Origin: Lunularia cruciata
Taxonomy: Eukaryota > Streptophyta > Marchantiopsida > Lunulariales > Lunulariaceae
Assembly (NCBI GenBank): GCA_948567375.1
Contig: OX419758.1
Coordinates: forward strand, 5,647,001 to 5,711,000
Direction: 5' to 3'
DNA length: 64,000 nucleotides
In this document: positions 1-10,047 of the stretch, in pieces
How the letters are laid out: each line of letters opens with the position of its first letter
Numbering within the stretch: the stretch's first letter is position 1
Made by a program: the position numbers and the translations under genes
Notes under the pieces: model-generated
Databases searched by the model: none
What the model saw: only the letters and a program-made list of their open reading frames with translations
What the model was told of the DNA's origin: nothing

Positions 1-325
1 AGTTTACAAGAAGCATCACTACAGCCATGCTATGATAATCTCTATCACACATAGAGTAACTAAATCCTATAACTAAATTATAATGGCTTGCCAAAGAGAA
101 CCAATCAGACCTTGTGCATGAGGTTGGCCAAAGATGCAAAAATAGAAAGAACTAAACATCATTAGGACAAGAGGATACATGCAATTCTGCGGGAGTATAG
201 GACAACCATGAAGACTTCCATTAGATATTCTCCATTTCATTTGGTATGAGGTATTGAGTCTACTTTACCTATTCACTTTGATCTTCCTATCTTCCAAATC
301 ATTCAAAGAAGATTGAAGAAAGCAC
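1..325 (+). pseudogene. A0 integrase core fragment, broken by A1 insertion
   Basis: Aligns with the A1 integrase segment at 6738-7062, beginning within the codons just after the second catalytic Asp and running to the start of the integrase C-terminal region. It carries in-frame stops and small indels relative to the intact A2 copy. It ends at 325, where A1 begins with TGTAACACCC. The last four bases, GCAC, are repeated at 8162-8165 as the A1 target duplication, and A0 continues there. Confidence 0.85.
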
Positions 326-1015
326 TGTAACACCCATTTGTGCATGTGTGTGATATTGTGATATTTAGCTTGGTATTACAAGTACTTAAGAGATATTATT
401 TATATAGAGATAAAGGATGGTTCTATATAAGTCATGGTAGCTAAAGTTAGTCATAGCTAAGATAGAGGGGACCTTACTTTAGAAGAAGTAGAAAAGATGA
501 GCACCACTATTTTGGATTTTAGTGTGTTGACTTGGTATTATTCCTAGGTGTTTGGCTTTGAGGAAAGAGTTGAGAACTCTTGGGCCCGCAAGCCTTTTCG
601 TTTTGGATTCTTCTTTAGTCCAAGGATAGCCCATGTCAAGGAATCCTTAACTTAGTGGTTGGGTCAAGATAAGACCACATGCTTAGGGGAATATGCCCAT
701 GTGAATGGATATTCCTTTTTACTTTTTGACTTTACTTGACTTTTAGTTTAGTAACTTGAGTTACTACGGTAATTAGTAACTTTGGTATGTAACTATTTCA
801 CAAGTATATAAACAAGGGGTGAGGAGGTACTCATCATCCTTTCATTTGCAATTATCTCTCTCTCATTGAGTTCTCTAGTGAGCAATGTCTTGATCTTGGA
901 GTGTTAGCCTTGGAGGAGTATGATGGAGTTGGGGTTCCTTTCCTTCTTAGTCCATGGTGTGCTACCATAATAGCCATCAGAGGTTCATCCTGAGTGAGAG
1001 ACAGGCCGGCTCACA
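326..1015 (+). repeat. 5' LTR of A1
   Basis: 690 bp beginning TGTAACACCC and ending CTCACA, homologous to the other family A LTRs in the window. A TATA box lies at 805-812. The 3' partner is 7454-8161. Confidence 0.93.
805..812 (+). promoter_or_regulatory. TATA box of A1 5' LTR
   Basis: The sequence TATATAAA sits about 210 bp before the LTR end, the expected U3 position for the start of the genomic transcript. It is conserved in the LTRs of A2 and A3. Confidence 0.6.
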
Positions 1016-1019
1016 TTTT

Positions 1020-1037
1020 TGGTTCCGTTGTCGGGAC
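1020..1037 (+). promoter_or_regulatory. Primer binding site of A1
   Basis: TGGTTCCGTTGTCGGGAC begins four bases after the LTR. It resembles the complement of the 3' end of plant tRNA-Asp (TGGCGCCGTTGCCGGGG) with several mismatches. An Asp-type primer is known for the Athila/Tat group of plant gypsy elements. The A2 version at 16421-16439 is closer to the tRNA. Confidence 0.65.
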
Positions 1038-1056
1038 CTCTCTAGAAGGCAAGATA

Positions 1057-1227
1057 ATGTTCCGCGTTCAATTCTACATTAGGCAGAAGGAGGCTATGAG
1101 AGTTCACTTGGAGAGAACATTAGGAGAGGAGAGGGCTGAACTTATGTTAGAGAACCAAGATCTATTTGTATACCCTATAGTTCATTATGATATCTTTGAG
1201 GTGATTTTGTACATCTTATACACATGA
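1057..1227 (+). CDS. Leader short ORF a of A1 (56 aa)
   Basis: Short ORF 20 bases after the primer site. The product is not a known family. It is conserved in A2 (16232-16402) and, without its ATG, in A3 (26645-26815). Residues 14-53 follow a pattern MRV-x-L-x2-TLG, then an acidic stretch, then FVYP, an HY pair and a terminal YILY. The same pattern recurs in the second leader ORF (2351-2515), so the two look like duplicates. In A1 and A2 the frame is also open upstream across the LTR end, but the ATG at 1057 is the first within the internal region. Whether it is translated or acts as an upstream ORF is unknown. Confidence 0.45.
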   Translation: MFRVQFYIRQKEAMRVHLERTLGEERAELMLENQDLFVYPIVHYDIFEVILYILYT

Positions 1228-1874
1228 GAGGAATTGGAGAGATTGTGTGAGGTGGATTGCAGATTTTGGGGATTAAGGTGATTTTGGGCAAGATCTCAAG
1301 TTTGAGATCTGGACTTGAAATTTCTACACATGATAGCTTGGGTTATCTTTCAGTTATCACACTTGAAATTATTATGAGAGCTACTATGCGCACTGGGCTA
1401 GAATTTTTGAAAGTTGATAGGGTAAAGTGCTCTTGCAACTGCATGCTCTCTGAAAAATTGTACAGAGTGTGCCATTTCTTCAATTTTTAGTGAAGTGTCC
1501 TGAAAATTTCCAGGAAAATTTATTGCATTGCATTTTACGTGCTGCAACAAAAACTAGAGAGAGATCGGTCTTGCACAAGGAGTTATGAGTTTTTGAAGTG
1601 AGTGGGGTGGTTTTTAGACCAAATCTGAAATATGTGTGCTGAATAGAAAGGTGTCTAGGCCAAATAGCTTGATGAAAAGATCTGAAATTCTGCAAGGAGA
1701 GACGCCCTAGAGTTGAGATCAAGTGTGCAAAATTTCAGAGGACTGTGACATAGTGGTTGGGAGAATTGAGTGACATTGTGAGGAAGTGTCAATTCTGCAG
1801 AGTGGAGATCTCATGCATGAGGAGTTTGAGATCAACAAAAAGCATGTTTGAGTGTTTAGATTCATCTTGGGAAC
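1228..1874 (+). other. A1 leader between short ORF a and ORF1
   Basis: About 650 bp conserved in A2 and A3. No protein domain is recognisable. Scattered open frames of 60-80 codons are present but are not well conserved at protein level between copies. It probably contains leader RNA functions such as packaging, which is inference. Confidence 0.4.
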
Positions 1875-2348
1875 ATGGAGGGTCATCAAGAGTGGAAATT
1901 GAGATTATGCAAGGTTCCCCAAGGGTTTGAGGTGATTGTAGGGGTTGATTTGAGGAAAAGAGAATTTACAATAGAATTTGAAGAGAGTATTGAGAGGATC
2001 CAAAAACCTACACCACTTGGAGGAAAGAGTGAGTCTAAGTGCTTTCTATGTGGAGAGAAGGGACATAAGGCAAGTTCATGTCCATTGACCTTTGAAAGCA
2101 AGAGATTGAGGGAAAGGAGAGGCTTACTTGACTTGGAGTTGCATGTTGGACCTTCTTCACCAAGATTGGGAGGGAGAAGATATAAGACCAAGGAGTTGTG
2201 TGAGGTTTGTGGAGTTGAAGGACTTCCAAAAGGACATGAGTGTAGTGGAGTAAAAGCACTTTTGGAAACTTTGGTGAAGGATCTTGGAGAGAGTCTTAGT
2301 ACAGCTACAGAAATATTACCACCTTCATCAGCTAGTTCTCAAGATTAG
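1875..2348 (+). CDS. Leader ORF1 of A1: zinc-knuckle protein (157 aa)
   Basis: An extra ORF between the LTR and gag, intact here and also in A2 (15110-15583) and A3 (25525-25998). It starts MEGHQEWK. Residues about 56-70 contain a CCHC knuckle, CFLCGEKGHKASSC, with C-x2-C-x4-H-x4-C spacing as in retroviral nucleocapsids. A second Cys/His cluster follows near residues 109-123 (CEVCGVEGLPKGHEC, C-x2-C-x8-H-x-C). The N-terminal 45 residues are basic and beta-rich, and the tail is rich in Ser, Thr and Pro. The stop is followed two bases later by the ATG of the next short ORF. Likely an RNA-binding accessory protein (inference); this ORF is not part of a standard gypsy gene set. Confidence 0.65.
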   Translation: MEGHQEWKLRLCKVPQGFEVIVGVDLRKREFTIEFEESIERIQKPTPLGGKSESKCFLCGEKGHKASSCPLTFESKRLRERRGLLDLELHVGPSSPRLGGRRYKTKELCEVCGVEGLPKGHECSGVKALLETLVKDLGESLSTATEILPPSSASSQD

Positions 2349-2350
2349 TG

Positions 2351-2515
2351 ATGGAAATAATCTTTCAACTTATGGATAAACTATCCATGAGAGTCAGATT
2401 AATATGCACTCTAGGATTTGATGTTGCTATAGAAATCTTGGAGCAACCTGAACCTTTTGTGTTCCCTAAAGTGGATTATTCTCAGATGGTGTTGGTCATG
2501 TATATACTCTATTAG
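2351..2515 (+). CDS. Leader short ORF b of A1 (54 aa)
   Basis: Begins two bases after the ORF1 stop and ends 68 bases before the gag ATG. It has the same length in A2 (14943-15107) and A3 (25358-25522), with only synonymous or conservative changes seen, for example Lys/Arg at residue 40. Its pattern, MRVRL-x2-TLG, FVFP, VDY and terminal YILY, matches leader short ORF a (1057-1227), so it appears to be a diverged duplicate. No known family is recognised. The close spacing to ORF1 would suit reinitiation, which is inference. Confidence 0.5.
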   Translation: MEIIFQLMDKLSMRVRLICTLGFDVAIEILEQPEPFVFPKVDYSQMVLVMYILY

Positions 2516-2583
2516 TAATAGAGTGAGAGAAAAGAAAAGAGAAAAAAAAATTTGAGAGAAAAGAAAGACAGTGAGGGGTTAAG

Positions 2584-5500
2584 ATGGGGAAACTTCCGGT
2601 TTTCTTTGGCAAGGATGGAGAAGATGTGGAGGCCTTTGTGAGAGACTTCAAGAGAGCTTGCATAGGAAACAATGAGAGGAGGAAGAATGAGTGGGCTTCA
2701 TTATTACTAGATTTCTTTGAGGATGCAACACTTACATGGTATGAGTCAGAATACCAAAAAAAAGAGAGCAGAGATGGGGAAGAGGAGTCTTGGGAGACTT
2801 TGACTTCAGCACTCATTGAGAACTTTCTTCCTGATGAGAGTTATGAGAGATTGATGAGTGAGGCTACATTTCTCAAGCAAGGAGATGGAGAGAAAGTGAG
2901 AGTCTATGTGGAAAGAGTGGAAAAGTTAGAGTCCAAATTTCGCATAGTGTTGAGGAAGGGTGGGGATGATGTGGAGACTACAATGATTGGCATAGGGGCC
3001 ATGCTCACCAAGAATTTTGTGGGAGGGTTGAGATCACAAATTAGAAGCAAGGTGAGATATGAGAAACCTTCTTCCAAGGTTGAAGCTATCAAGATCGCAA
3101 TTCGTATGGAGGAGAGTTTGGAAGGGGATGAGAGTGATTTGGTGGTGAAGGAGGTTGTGCATCCTCCTCAAGGCTACAAGTATGGTGGAACTTCTGATAC
3201 TTTGGTGACAAGGATTGCACCACAAGTAGTAGTTGCTCCAATTCTTGCACCTCCACCAAAAGATCCACTCCAAACCATCACAGAACAACTTGCGGATCTC
3301 AAGATCAATGTGGTGCAACTATGGGAGAAGAGAGAGGTGGATCAGAATGTAGGGAGAGGGCCTAGGAGTTATGGAAACTATCCATATAGAGGAGGCCAAC
3401 CAGCCAACAATTTCAATGATAGAAATTGTTTTGGTTGTGGAGGAAGAGGCCTTATCCAAAGGAATTGCCCAAATTCCACTTACCATGGAGGAAGGGGTTA
3501 TGAGGGAGCCAATAGAGGGAAAGAGGGAGGTAGTGAAACCCAAGTGGCTCCTAATCCCAACAAAGGTAAGGGGATGGTGTCTATAAATGTGGTTGAGAGC
3601 AAGTTTGAGATGGGAGAGTGCTCAAACTCCAAGGGTCTTAATTTGGAGCTTTTGGCACAAGAGAAGAAGAGAGCTCGTTTTGCAGAGGATGTTCACTCTT
3701 CTCAAGGATTTACTTCAAGCAAGGATACTCCTATGTCTACTAGGAGCACTCGCACCTCAACACCATCAACAACAAAAACTCCAAGGAAGAAGTAGGGGAT
3801 GGAGGACTTCTTGATCTCAAAGCAACAATGGAACTACAATGTGTTGGAGGATGTTGGTAGTCACAAGGCTAACAGCACAGTGGGCCAATTGATTGCTTTG
3901 AACCCTACCTTGAGAAAGGAGCTTAGAGGTGGTTTGAGTTCTACAAGGAGCAAGAAGAAGAAGAAGGCAAAAGCTCCAATATCAATGGGGGTGGTGGATG
4001 CAAAGCCAGCACCATGGGAGGCTTGTGAATATGTCTCCAAGATTGATGTTAGAGTGAATGGTCACAACATCAAGGATGCATTGGTTGATGGAGTATCAAC
4101 AATGAATGCCATGTCAGAAAGGTTGATGAAGAAGTTGGGTATGATACCCTCAAGACCTTCAACATTTGTGGTGAGCATGGCAAACAAGCAACGAGTTCAA
4201 CCAGTAGGGGTGATAGATAAGGTGGTAGTTTTAGTTATGGGAGTTCAAAATCTCATGACTTTCCAAGTCTTGAAGGATTTAAGCTATGACTTACTTCTTG
4301 GGAGGCCATGGTTGAGAGCAACACGCACAACTGATCGATGGCACAAAAGGTACTTGAGGATTGGGCCATCAAACCATAGAGTCACTGTTCCTGTGACTAA
4401 CACCACCAACACTTCACATTCAGATACACCATCTTCTGATTATTGGGAATCAGATTCTGAAGAAGGAGCTTCAGGTGTGGACACAAGCATGGAGGAGGAG
4501 ACTTCCACGAAGGAGGATGAATCTGAATTTGATTCAGATGTGTATCCTTTGTGTGCTATGGATTTTGCACCTAAGCCTGAGGTTTTGAAGGACCCAGACA
4601 AATTACCATTGACACTTGAGGAGGTAGAGAGAAGGTTAGCTACCCTCAAGTATGGCCCAAATGTTACCAAGGAGGAGAAGGTGAGATTTGAGGAGATTTT
4701 CCGCAAGTTCATCCATGTGTTTGCTTTCATTTACAAGGATTTGAAGGAAGTCACCTTGGAGGAGCACAAGATAGAGGTGGAGTCACATGCAAGACCAATC
4801 CGCCAAAAGCAACATCGCATTAGCCCACCAATATCTTTGGTTGTGAAGGAGGAGATTGATAAGCTCAAGGAGGCTGGATTTATCTTTGAGGTAGAGAATT
4901 CAAAATGGGTGTCCAATTGTCATTGTGAAGAAAAAGAATGGCAAGCTTCGGGTATGTGTGGATTACAAGAAGCTCAAAGCTGTTACCAAGAAGGACTACT
5001 ACCCATTGCCATTCATTGATGAGATCTTGGAGGAGGTTGCAGGTCATGAGAGGTACAGTTTTGGAGATGGTTATAGTGGATATAACCAAATCAAGATTGC
5101 ACCAGAGCATCAACAACTCACCACATTCACCACACCTTGGGGAACTTACGCTTTCAAGGTCATGGCTTTTGGGCTTTGCAATGCTCCAGCTACATTCCAA
5201 CGGTTCATGAACAAGGTATTTGAACCTTTCATTGGGAAATTTGTGAGAGAATTCATTGATGACTTTTGTGTCTATGGGAGCAAGGAGGAGCACTTTGAGC
5301 ACCTGATCAAAGTCTTGCAACGTTTGGATGAGGCAAATGCATCACTCAACCCAGAGAAGTGCATTTTTGGATGTGAAGAAGGTCTACTTTTGGGGCACAT
5401 CATCTCCAAGGATGGAATAGCAATTGATCCTGAGAAGGTGAGGAAAATCTCAGACCTTCCATTCCCTTCAAGCTTGACAAAGTTACACCAATTCTTGGGG

Positions 5501-7406
5501 ATGGTTGGATACTATAGGAGGTTCATCTTATCATATTCCAACAAGGCTTATGCATTGACCATCTACATGAAGAAGGGTGTAGATTACATGGTGATTTTGG
5601 AAGACAAGGAGGCTCTCAAAGCTTTTGAGGAGCTCAAGCAATCCCTTGTTGTAGCTCCAATTCTTGCTAAACCTGATTGGAGTAAGCCTTTCATCCTCTA
5701 CACTGATGCTTCTAATGTAGCTATAGGATGCACTCTTAGTCAATTAGACCAAGATGGGCATGATCATCCAATAGCTTATGCTAGTAGGCAGATGGTTTCA
5801 GCAGAGAAGAACTACTCTGTCACGGAGAGAGAAGGGTTGGCAGTGATCTTTGGTCTCAAGAAGTTTAGACACTACTTGATTGGAGGGAAAGCCACCATTG
5901 TCACGGATCACAAGGCTTTGAAGTACATCTTCAACAAGCCTAATGTTGAGGAGAGACTAGCAAGGTGGATGATACTCTTATCTGAGTATGACTACACCAT
6001 TGAGGATAGGCCAGGAAAGAAACATGCAAATGCTGATTTGTTACCTAGAGCCTATGATCATGATGGAGATGAGCCAGTGGATGATTCCTTCCCGGATGAG
6101 GAACTCATGACAATCTCAATCACTCAAGAGGTTCCAATGGAGTACAAGGAGATTGTGGATTTTATGACAAGAGGTAACTATTCAGAACGGATGCATGCTA
6201 GGGAGAGGAAGGCCCTTGCAGCAAGATCTAGACCTTACACAATGGTGTAGGATATTCTTTTTCACCAAGGAGCAGATGGTCTACTTCAAAGAGCAGTGGG
6301 TAAGGAACAGTCTATCCTACTCATAAAGAATTTTCATGAAGGTTTAGTATGTGGAGGACACTTTGCAGGAAAGGTGACTGCTTTCAAGATTCTAGATGCA
6401 GGTTACCATTGGGGAGGGATTTTGAAGGATTGTCTTGATTATTGCAAAACTTGTCATGTTTGTCAAGCTTTTGCTAGAAATTCTACATCCACTCCACCAC
6501 TTAGATCAATTCCATTGCTAGGACCTTTTGAGAAGTGGGGAATTGTTTTGTAAGTCCCCTCAATAGAACCCCATGGAACAATCGGTACATTGTGGTAGTT
6601 ACTAATTACCTTACCAAGTGGGTTGAGGCTAGACCATTGAGGGACAAGAATGAAGATGAAGTGGGTAGATTTCTTTATGAACGCATTATCACTAGGTTTG
6701 GATGCCCTTTGGAGTTGGTTTCTGATAGAGGAGGAGAGTTTACAGGAAGCATTACTACAGCCATGCTACAACATTTCTCTATCACACATAAAGTAACTAC
6801 ATCCTATAAGCCAAATTCAAATGGCTTGGCAGAGAGAACAATCAGACCTTGTGCATGATGTTAGCCAAAGATGCAGAAATGGAGGGGGCTAAACATCATT
6901 GGGACAAGAGGATTCATGCAATTTTGTGGGAGTATAGGACAACCATGAAGACTTCCACCGGATATTCTCCATTTCAATTGGTGTATGGTATTGAGTCTAC
7001 CTTACCTATTCACTTTGATCTTCCTACCTTCCAAAGCATTCATAGGAGATTGAAGAAAGCACAAGGAGGTGATGTAGAGAAGTCAAGGAAGGATCAACTC
7101 ATGGAGTTGGAAGAGGCAAGAGCAGTTGCTATGGTTCAAGTAGAGCAAGCCCAAAGGAAAAAAAAGGAGAGCTATGACAAGAAGCAAGGCAAGAAGAAGG
7201 TGGAGACTTTCAAAGAAGGTGATTGGGTAATGTTGTTTGATTCCATTCGATTCAAGAGAGTGCAAAAGAAGTTTTTGCCTAAGTACTTTGGACCTTTCAT
7301 AGTGGAGAAGGTGTGGAGCAATTACACCTATGATCTCAAGGAGTTGGGAGGAAGACACTTTGATAGGATTAACCATGATAAGTTGAAGATGTACCATAGA
7401 AGGTAG
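2584..7406 (+). pseudogene. A1 gag-pol polyprotein, broken
   Basis: Counterpart of the intact A2 polyprotein (10048-14874). Gag runs to codon 403, where TTG (Leu in A2) has become TAG at 3793-3795. The protease segment carries LVDGVST in place of LVDGGSA. A short deletion near 4910 shifts the frame before the RT fingers. The RT motif is FIDDFCVYG. A further TAG at 6248-6250 replaces a Glu codon at the RNase H/integrase junction. A frameshift near 6548 follows the first integrase Asp region, and a one-base loss at about 6840 lies near the catalytic Glu. The C-terminal GPFI segment is present, ending at 7406. There is no chromodomain. It is a clear relative of A2, disabled by separate mutations. 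Confidence 0.93.
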
Positions 7407-7444
7407 AGAGACCTTCACTTTGAGGACAAAGTGAAAACTTAGTC

Positions 7445-7453
7445 AGGGGTAAA
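7445..7453 (+). promoter_or_regulatory. Polypurine tract of A1
   Basis: AGGGGTAAA directly abuts the 3' LTR start, the expected position for plus-strand priming. A2 has a G-rich version (CCGGGGGTAAA in the element's orientation) before its 3' LTR. Confidence 0.65.
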
Positions 7454-8161
7454 TGTAACACCCATTTGTGCATGTGTATGGTATTGTGATATTTAGCTTG
7501 GTATTACAAGTACTTAAGAGATATTATTTATATAGAGATATTATGTATATAGAGATAAAGGATGGTTCTATATTAGTCATGGTTAGATAAAGTTAGTCAT
7601 AGCTAAGATAGAGGGGACCTTACTTTAGAGGAAGTAGAAAAGATGAGCACCACTATTTTGGATTTTAGTGTGTTGACTTGGTGTTATTCCTAGGTGTTTG
7701 GCTTTGAGGAAAGAGTTGAGAACTCTTGGGCCCGCAAGCCTTTTTGTTTTGGATTCTTCTATAGTCCAAGGATAGCCCATGTCAAGGAATCCTTGACTTA
7801 GTGGTTGGGTCAAGATAAGACCACATGCTTAGGGGAATATGCCCATGTGAATAGATATTCCTTTCTACTTTTTGACTTTACTTGAATTTTAGTCTAGTAA
7901 CTTGAGTTACTACGGTAATTAGTAACTTTGGTACGTAACTATTTCACAAGTATATAAACAAGGGATGAGGAGGTACTCATCATCCTTTCATTTGCAACTA
8001 TCTCTCTCTCATTGAGTTCTCTAGTGAGCAATGTCTTGATCTTGGAGTGTTAGCCTTGGAGGAGTATGATGGAGTTGGGGTTCCTTGCCTTCTTAGTCCA
8101 TGGTGTGCTACCATAATAGCCATCAGAGGTTCATCCTGAGTGAGAGACAAGCCGGCTCATA
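7454..8161 (+). repeat. 3' LTR of A1
   Basis: 708 bp, homologous to 326-1015. It is 18 bp longer because of a tandem duplication of a TATATAGAGATATTATG-like unit near 7520-7555. It ends CTCATA where the 5' LTR has CTCACA, then the GCAC target duplication follows. Confidence 0.93.
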
Positions 8162-8165
8162 GCAC

Positions 8166-8217
8166 AGAGAGGTGATGCAAAGAACTTGAGGAAGGATTGA
8201 CTCATAGAATTGGAGGA
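8166..8217 (+). pseudogene. A0 pol fragment between A1 and insertion C
   Basis: Continues A0 from position 325. The wording matches A1 at about 7063-7115 (the segment after the integrase core), with substitutions and stops. It is cut at 8217 by insertion C and resumes at 17914. Confidence 0.8.
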
Positions 8218-9081
8218 TGTGACAACCTGGTAAATATCACTTTTGCGGTAATCGGGTAAGTAAAGTTCATTCTCGCAGAGATACTATTCAGAATTGGTCA
8301 AATACAAAGTCAAATAGTAACTTGTCATTCTTCTTGATTTCTTCTTTAATCTCTCAAGTAGAAACTCCACCCAAAAGAGAGTAACAAGCTCACAATCTTG
8401 ACAACTTGTCACAACTACACACACACATAATCACAACATAGCAAATTTTGTCCAAACAACTCTTGATTGTGATGATTCAGATTCTCCAGAAGACGACACT
8501 TCACTATGAAGAACAATTTCACCTCAAAATTGTGTTCCACCCCTCCACTGAAGGCACAACTTCCTTGATCAAAATTGCTTCACATCAAGTTTGTGCTGCG
8601 CTCACAAATGCAAAATACTACCAACACTACAATTCCTCTCAGATCTGTCAAGGCATTGCTCTGATGCACTTCACTCAAGATCAAACACACAGAATGAAGA
8701 TCAAGGCTGCAGAATCCATAGACACATTACTTGCACTTTGGAATTCCCCCCACACTCACAAACACAAATACAAAATTGACAATCGGAATTAAGCTCAAGC
8801 AACGAGCACTAAAAACAACACTTTGCTTTATCTATCTTCAGAAATTTGAATACTGAACAACATAGTATTGCTCTCCTTAAATACTGAAGCAAATGGTAGT
8901 TCTTCCTACTAATGTACCGCTTCCTAACATCTCTTCCTACCTGTAGATCCAAACTGACAATCCATCTCTTCATATCTGCCTTTTCCTATCTCAAAATTGG
9001 TACTTACACCGATCCGATGTCTACCTCATCATCGGCTTCCAAACCCAATGATCTTCTTAGTACTTCTCCTTCTTCGGGTAT

Positions 9082-9320
9082 AGCTACAACTACTAATTCC
9101 TTCACTACTTCTACTATCTCTTCACTACAATCTACAATTGAGCTCATGGGTAATCTATCTACATCCTTATCTCTTGACCCACTCTTCTCTAATGTATCAA
9201 ATAACAAGTCCAATGACACCTGTACTCCTACTTTTGCAACATTGGGTCTAGCTACTATCAATTCCTTTGCTAATTCTACTATATTCTCATCAAGAATTGT
9301 AATTGAAAGCATGGGTGCAC
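9082..9320 (+). repeat. ~165-bp degenerate tandem repeat inside C (units 1 and 2a)
   Basis: Unit 1 starts at 9082 and unit 2 at 9250. Unit 2 is cut at 9320 by A2 and resumes at 17127. A third partial unit follows at about 17217-17330. Each unit shares a run resembling AATTGAGCTCATGGGT near its middle. The period is preserved when A2 is removed. Confidence 0.6.
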
Positions 9321-9999
9321 TGTGAGCCGGCCTGTCTCTCACTCAGGATGAACCTCTGATGGCTATTATGGTAGCGCACCATGGACTAAGAAGGCAAGGA
9401 ACCCCAACTCCATCATACTCCTCCAAGGCTAACACTCCAAGACTCAAGACATTGCTCACTAGAGAACTCAATGAGAGAGAGATAGTTGCAAATGAAAGGA
9501 TGATGAGTACCTCCTCACTCCTTGTTTATATACTTGTGAAATAGTTACGTACCAAAGTTACTAATTACCGTAGTAACTCAAGTTACTAGACTAAAAGTCA
9601 AGTAAAGTCAAAAAGTAGAAAGGAATATCCATTCACATGGGCATATTCCCCTTATCTTGACCCAACCACTAAAGCAAGGATTCCTTCATATGGGCTATCC
9701 TTGGACTAAAGAAGAATCCAAAACAAAAAGGCTTGCGGGCCCAAGAGTTCTCAACTCTTTCCCCAAAGCCAAACACCTAGGAATAATACCAAGTCAACAC
9801 ACTAAAATCCAAAATAGTGGTGCTCATCTTTTCTACTTCCTCTAAAGTAAGGTCCCATCTATCTTAGCTATGACTAACTTTAGCTAACCATGACTAATAT
9901 AGAACCATCCTTTATCTCTATATAAATAATATCTCTTAAGTACTTGTAATACCAAGCTAAATATCACAATACCACACACATGCACAAATGGGTGTTACA
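9321..9999 (-). repeat. 3' LTR of A2
   Basis: 679 bp, matching 16444-17122 with about four substitutions. In the element's orientation it starts TGTAACACCC after the G-rich polypurine tract at 10000-10010 and ends CTCACA. Confidence 0.95.
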
Positions 10000-10047
10000 T
10001 TTACCCCCGGACTAAGTTTTCACTTTGTCCTCAAAGTGAAGGTCTCT

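Larger units (their letters stand above)
326..8161 (+). mobile_element. Complete Ty3/gypsy family A element A1, degenerate
   Basis: Full-length LTR retrotransposon of about 7.8 kb with 5' LTR 326-1015, primer site, leader ORFs, gag-pol 2584-7406, polypurine tract and 3' LTR 7454-8161. It is flanked by GCAC at 322-325 and 8162-8165. It inserted into the integrase region of another family A copy (A0), so this is a self-nested insertion. Gag-pol carries at least five disabling changes, so A1 cannot supply its own proteins. The layout is LTR, Gag, PR, RT, RH, IN, LTR, the Ty3/gypsy order. Confidence 0.95.

Noticed and set aside
3793..3795. TAG between gag and pol in A1 as a programmed readthrough stop
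   Set aside because: A2 and A3 have a Leu codon at this place, and A1 has several other disabling mutations, so decay is the simpler explanation.
7083..7418. Conserved antisense open frames over family A pol (also 10036-10371 and 20452-20787)
   Set aside because: They mirror strongly conserved sense coding sequence and show no domain of their own.
8912..9325. 137-codon Ser/Thr-rich ORF in insertion C
   Set aside because: It overlies a degenerate 165-bp tandem repeat and is cut by A2; composition explains the open frame.
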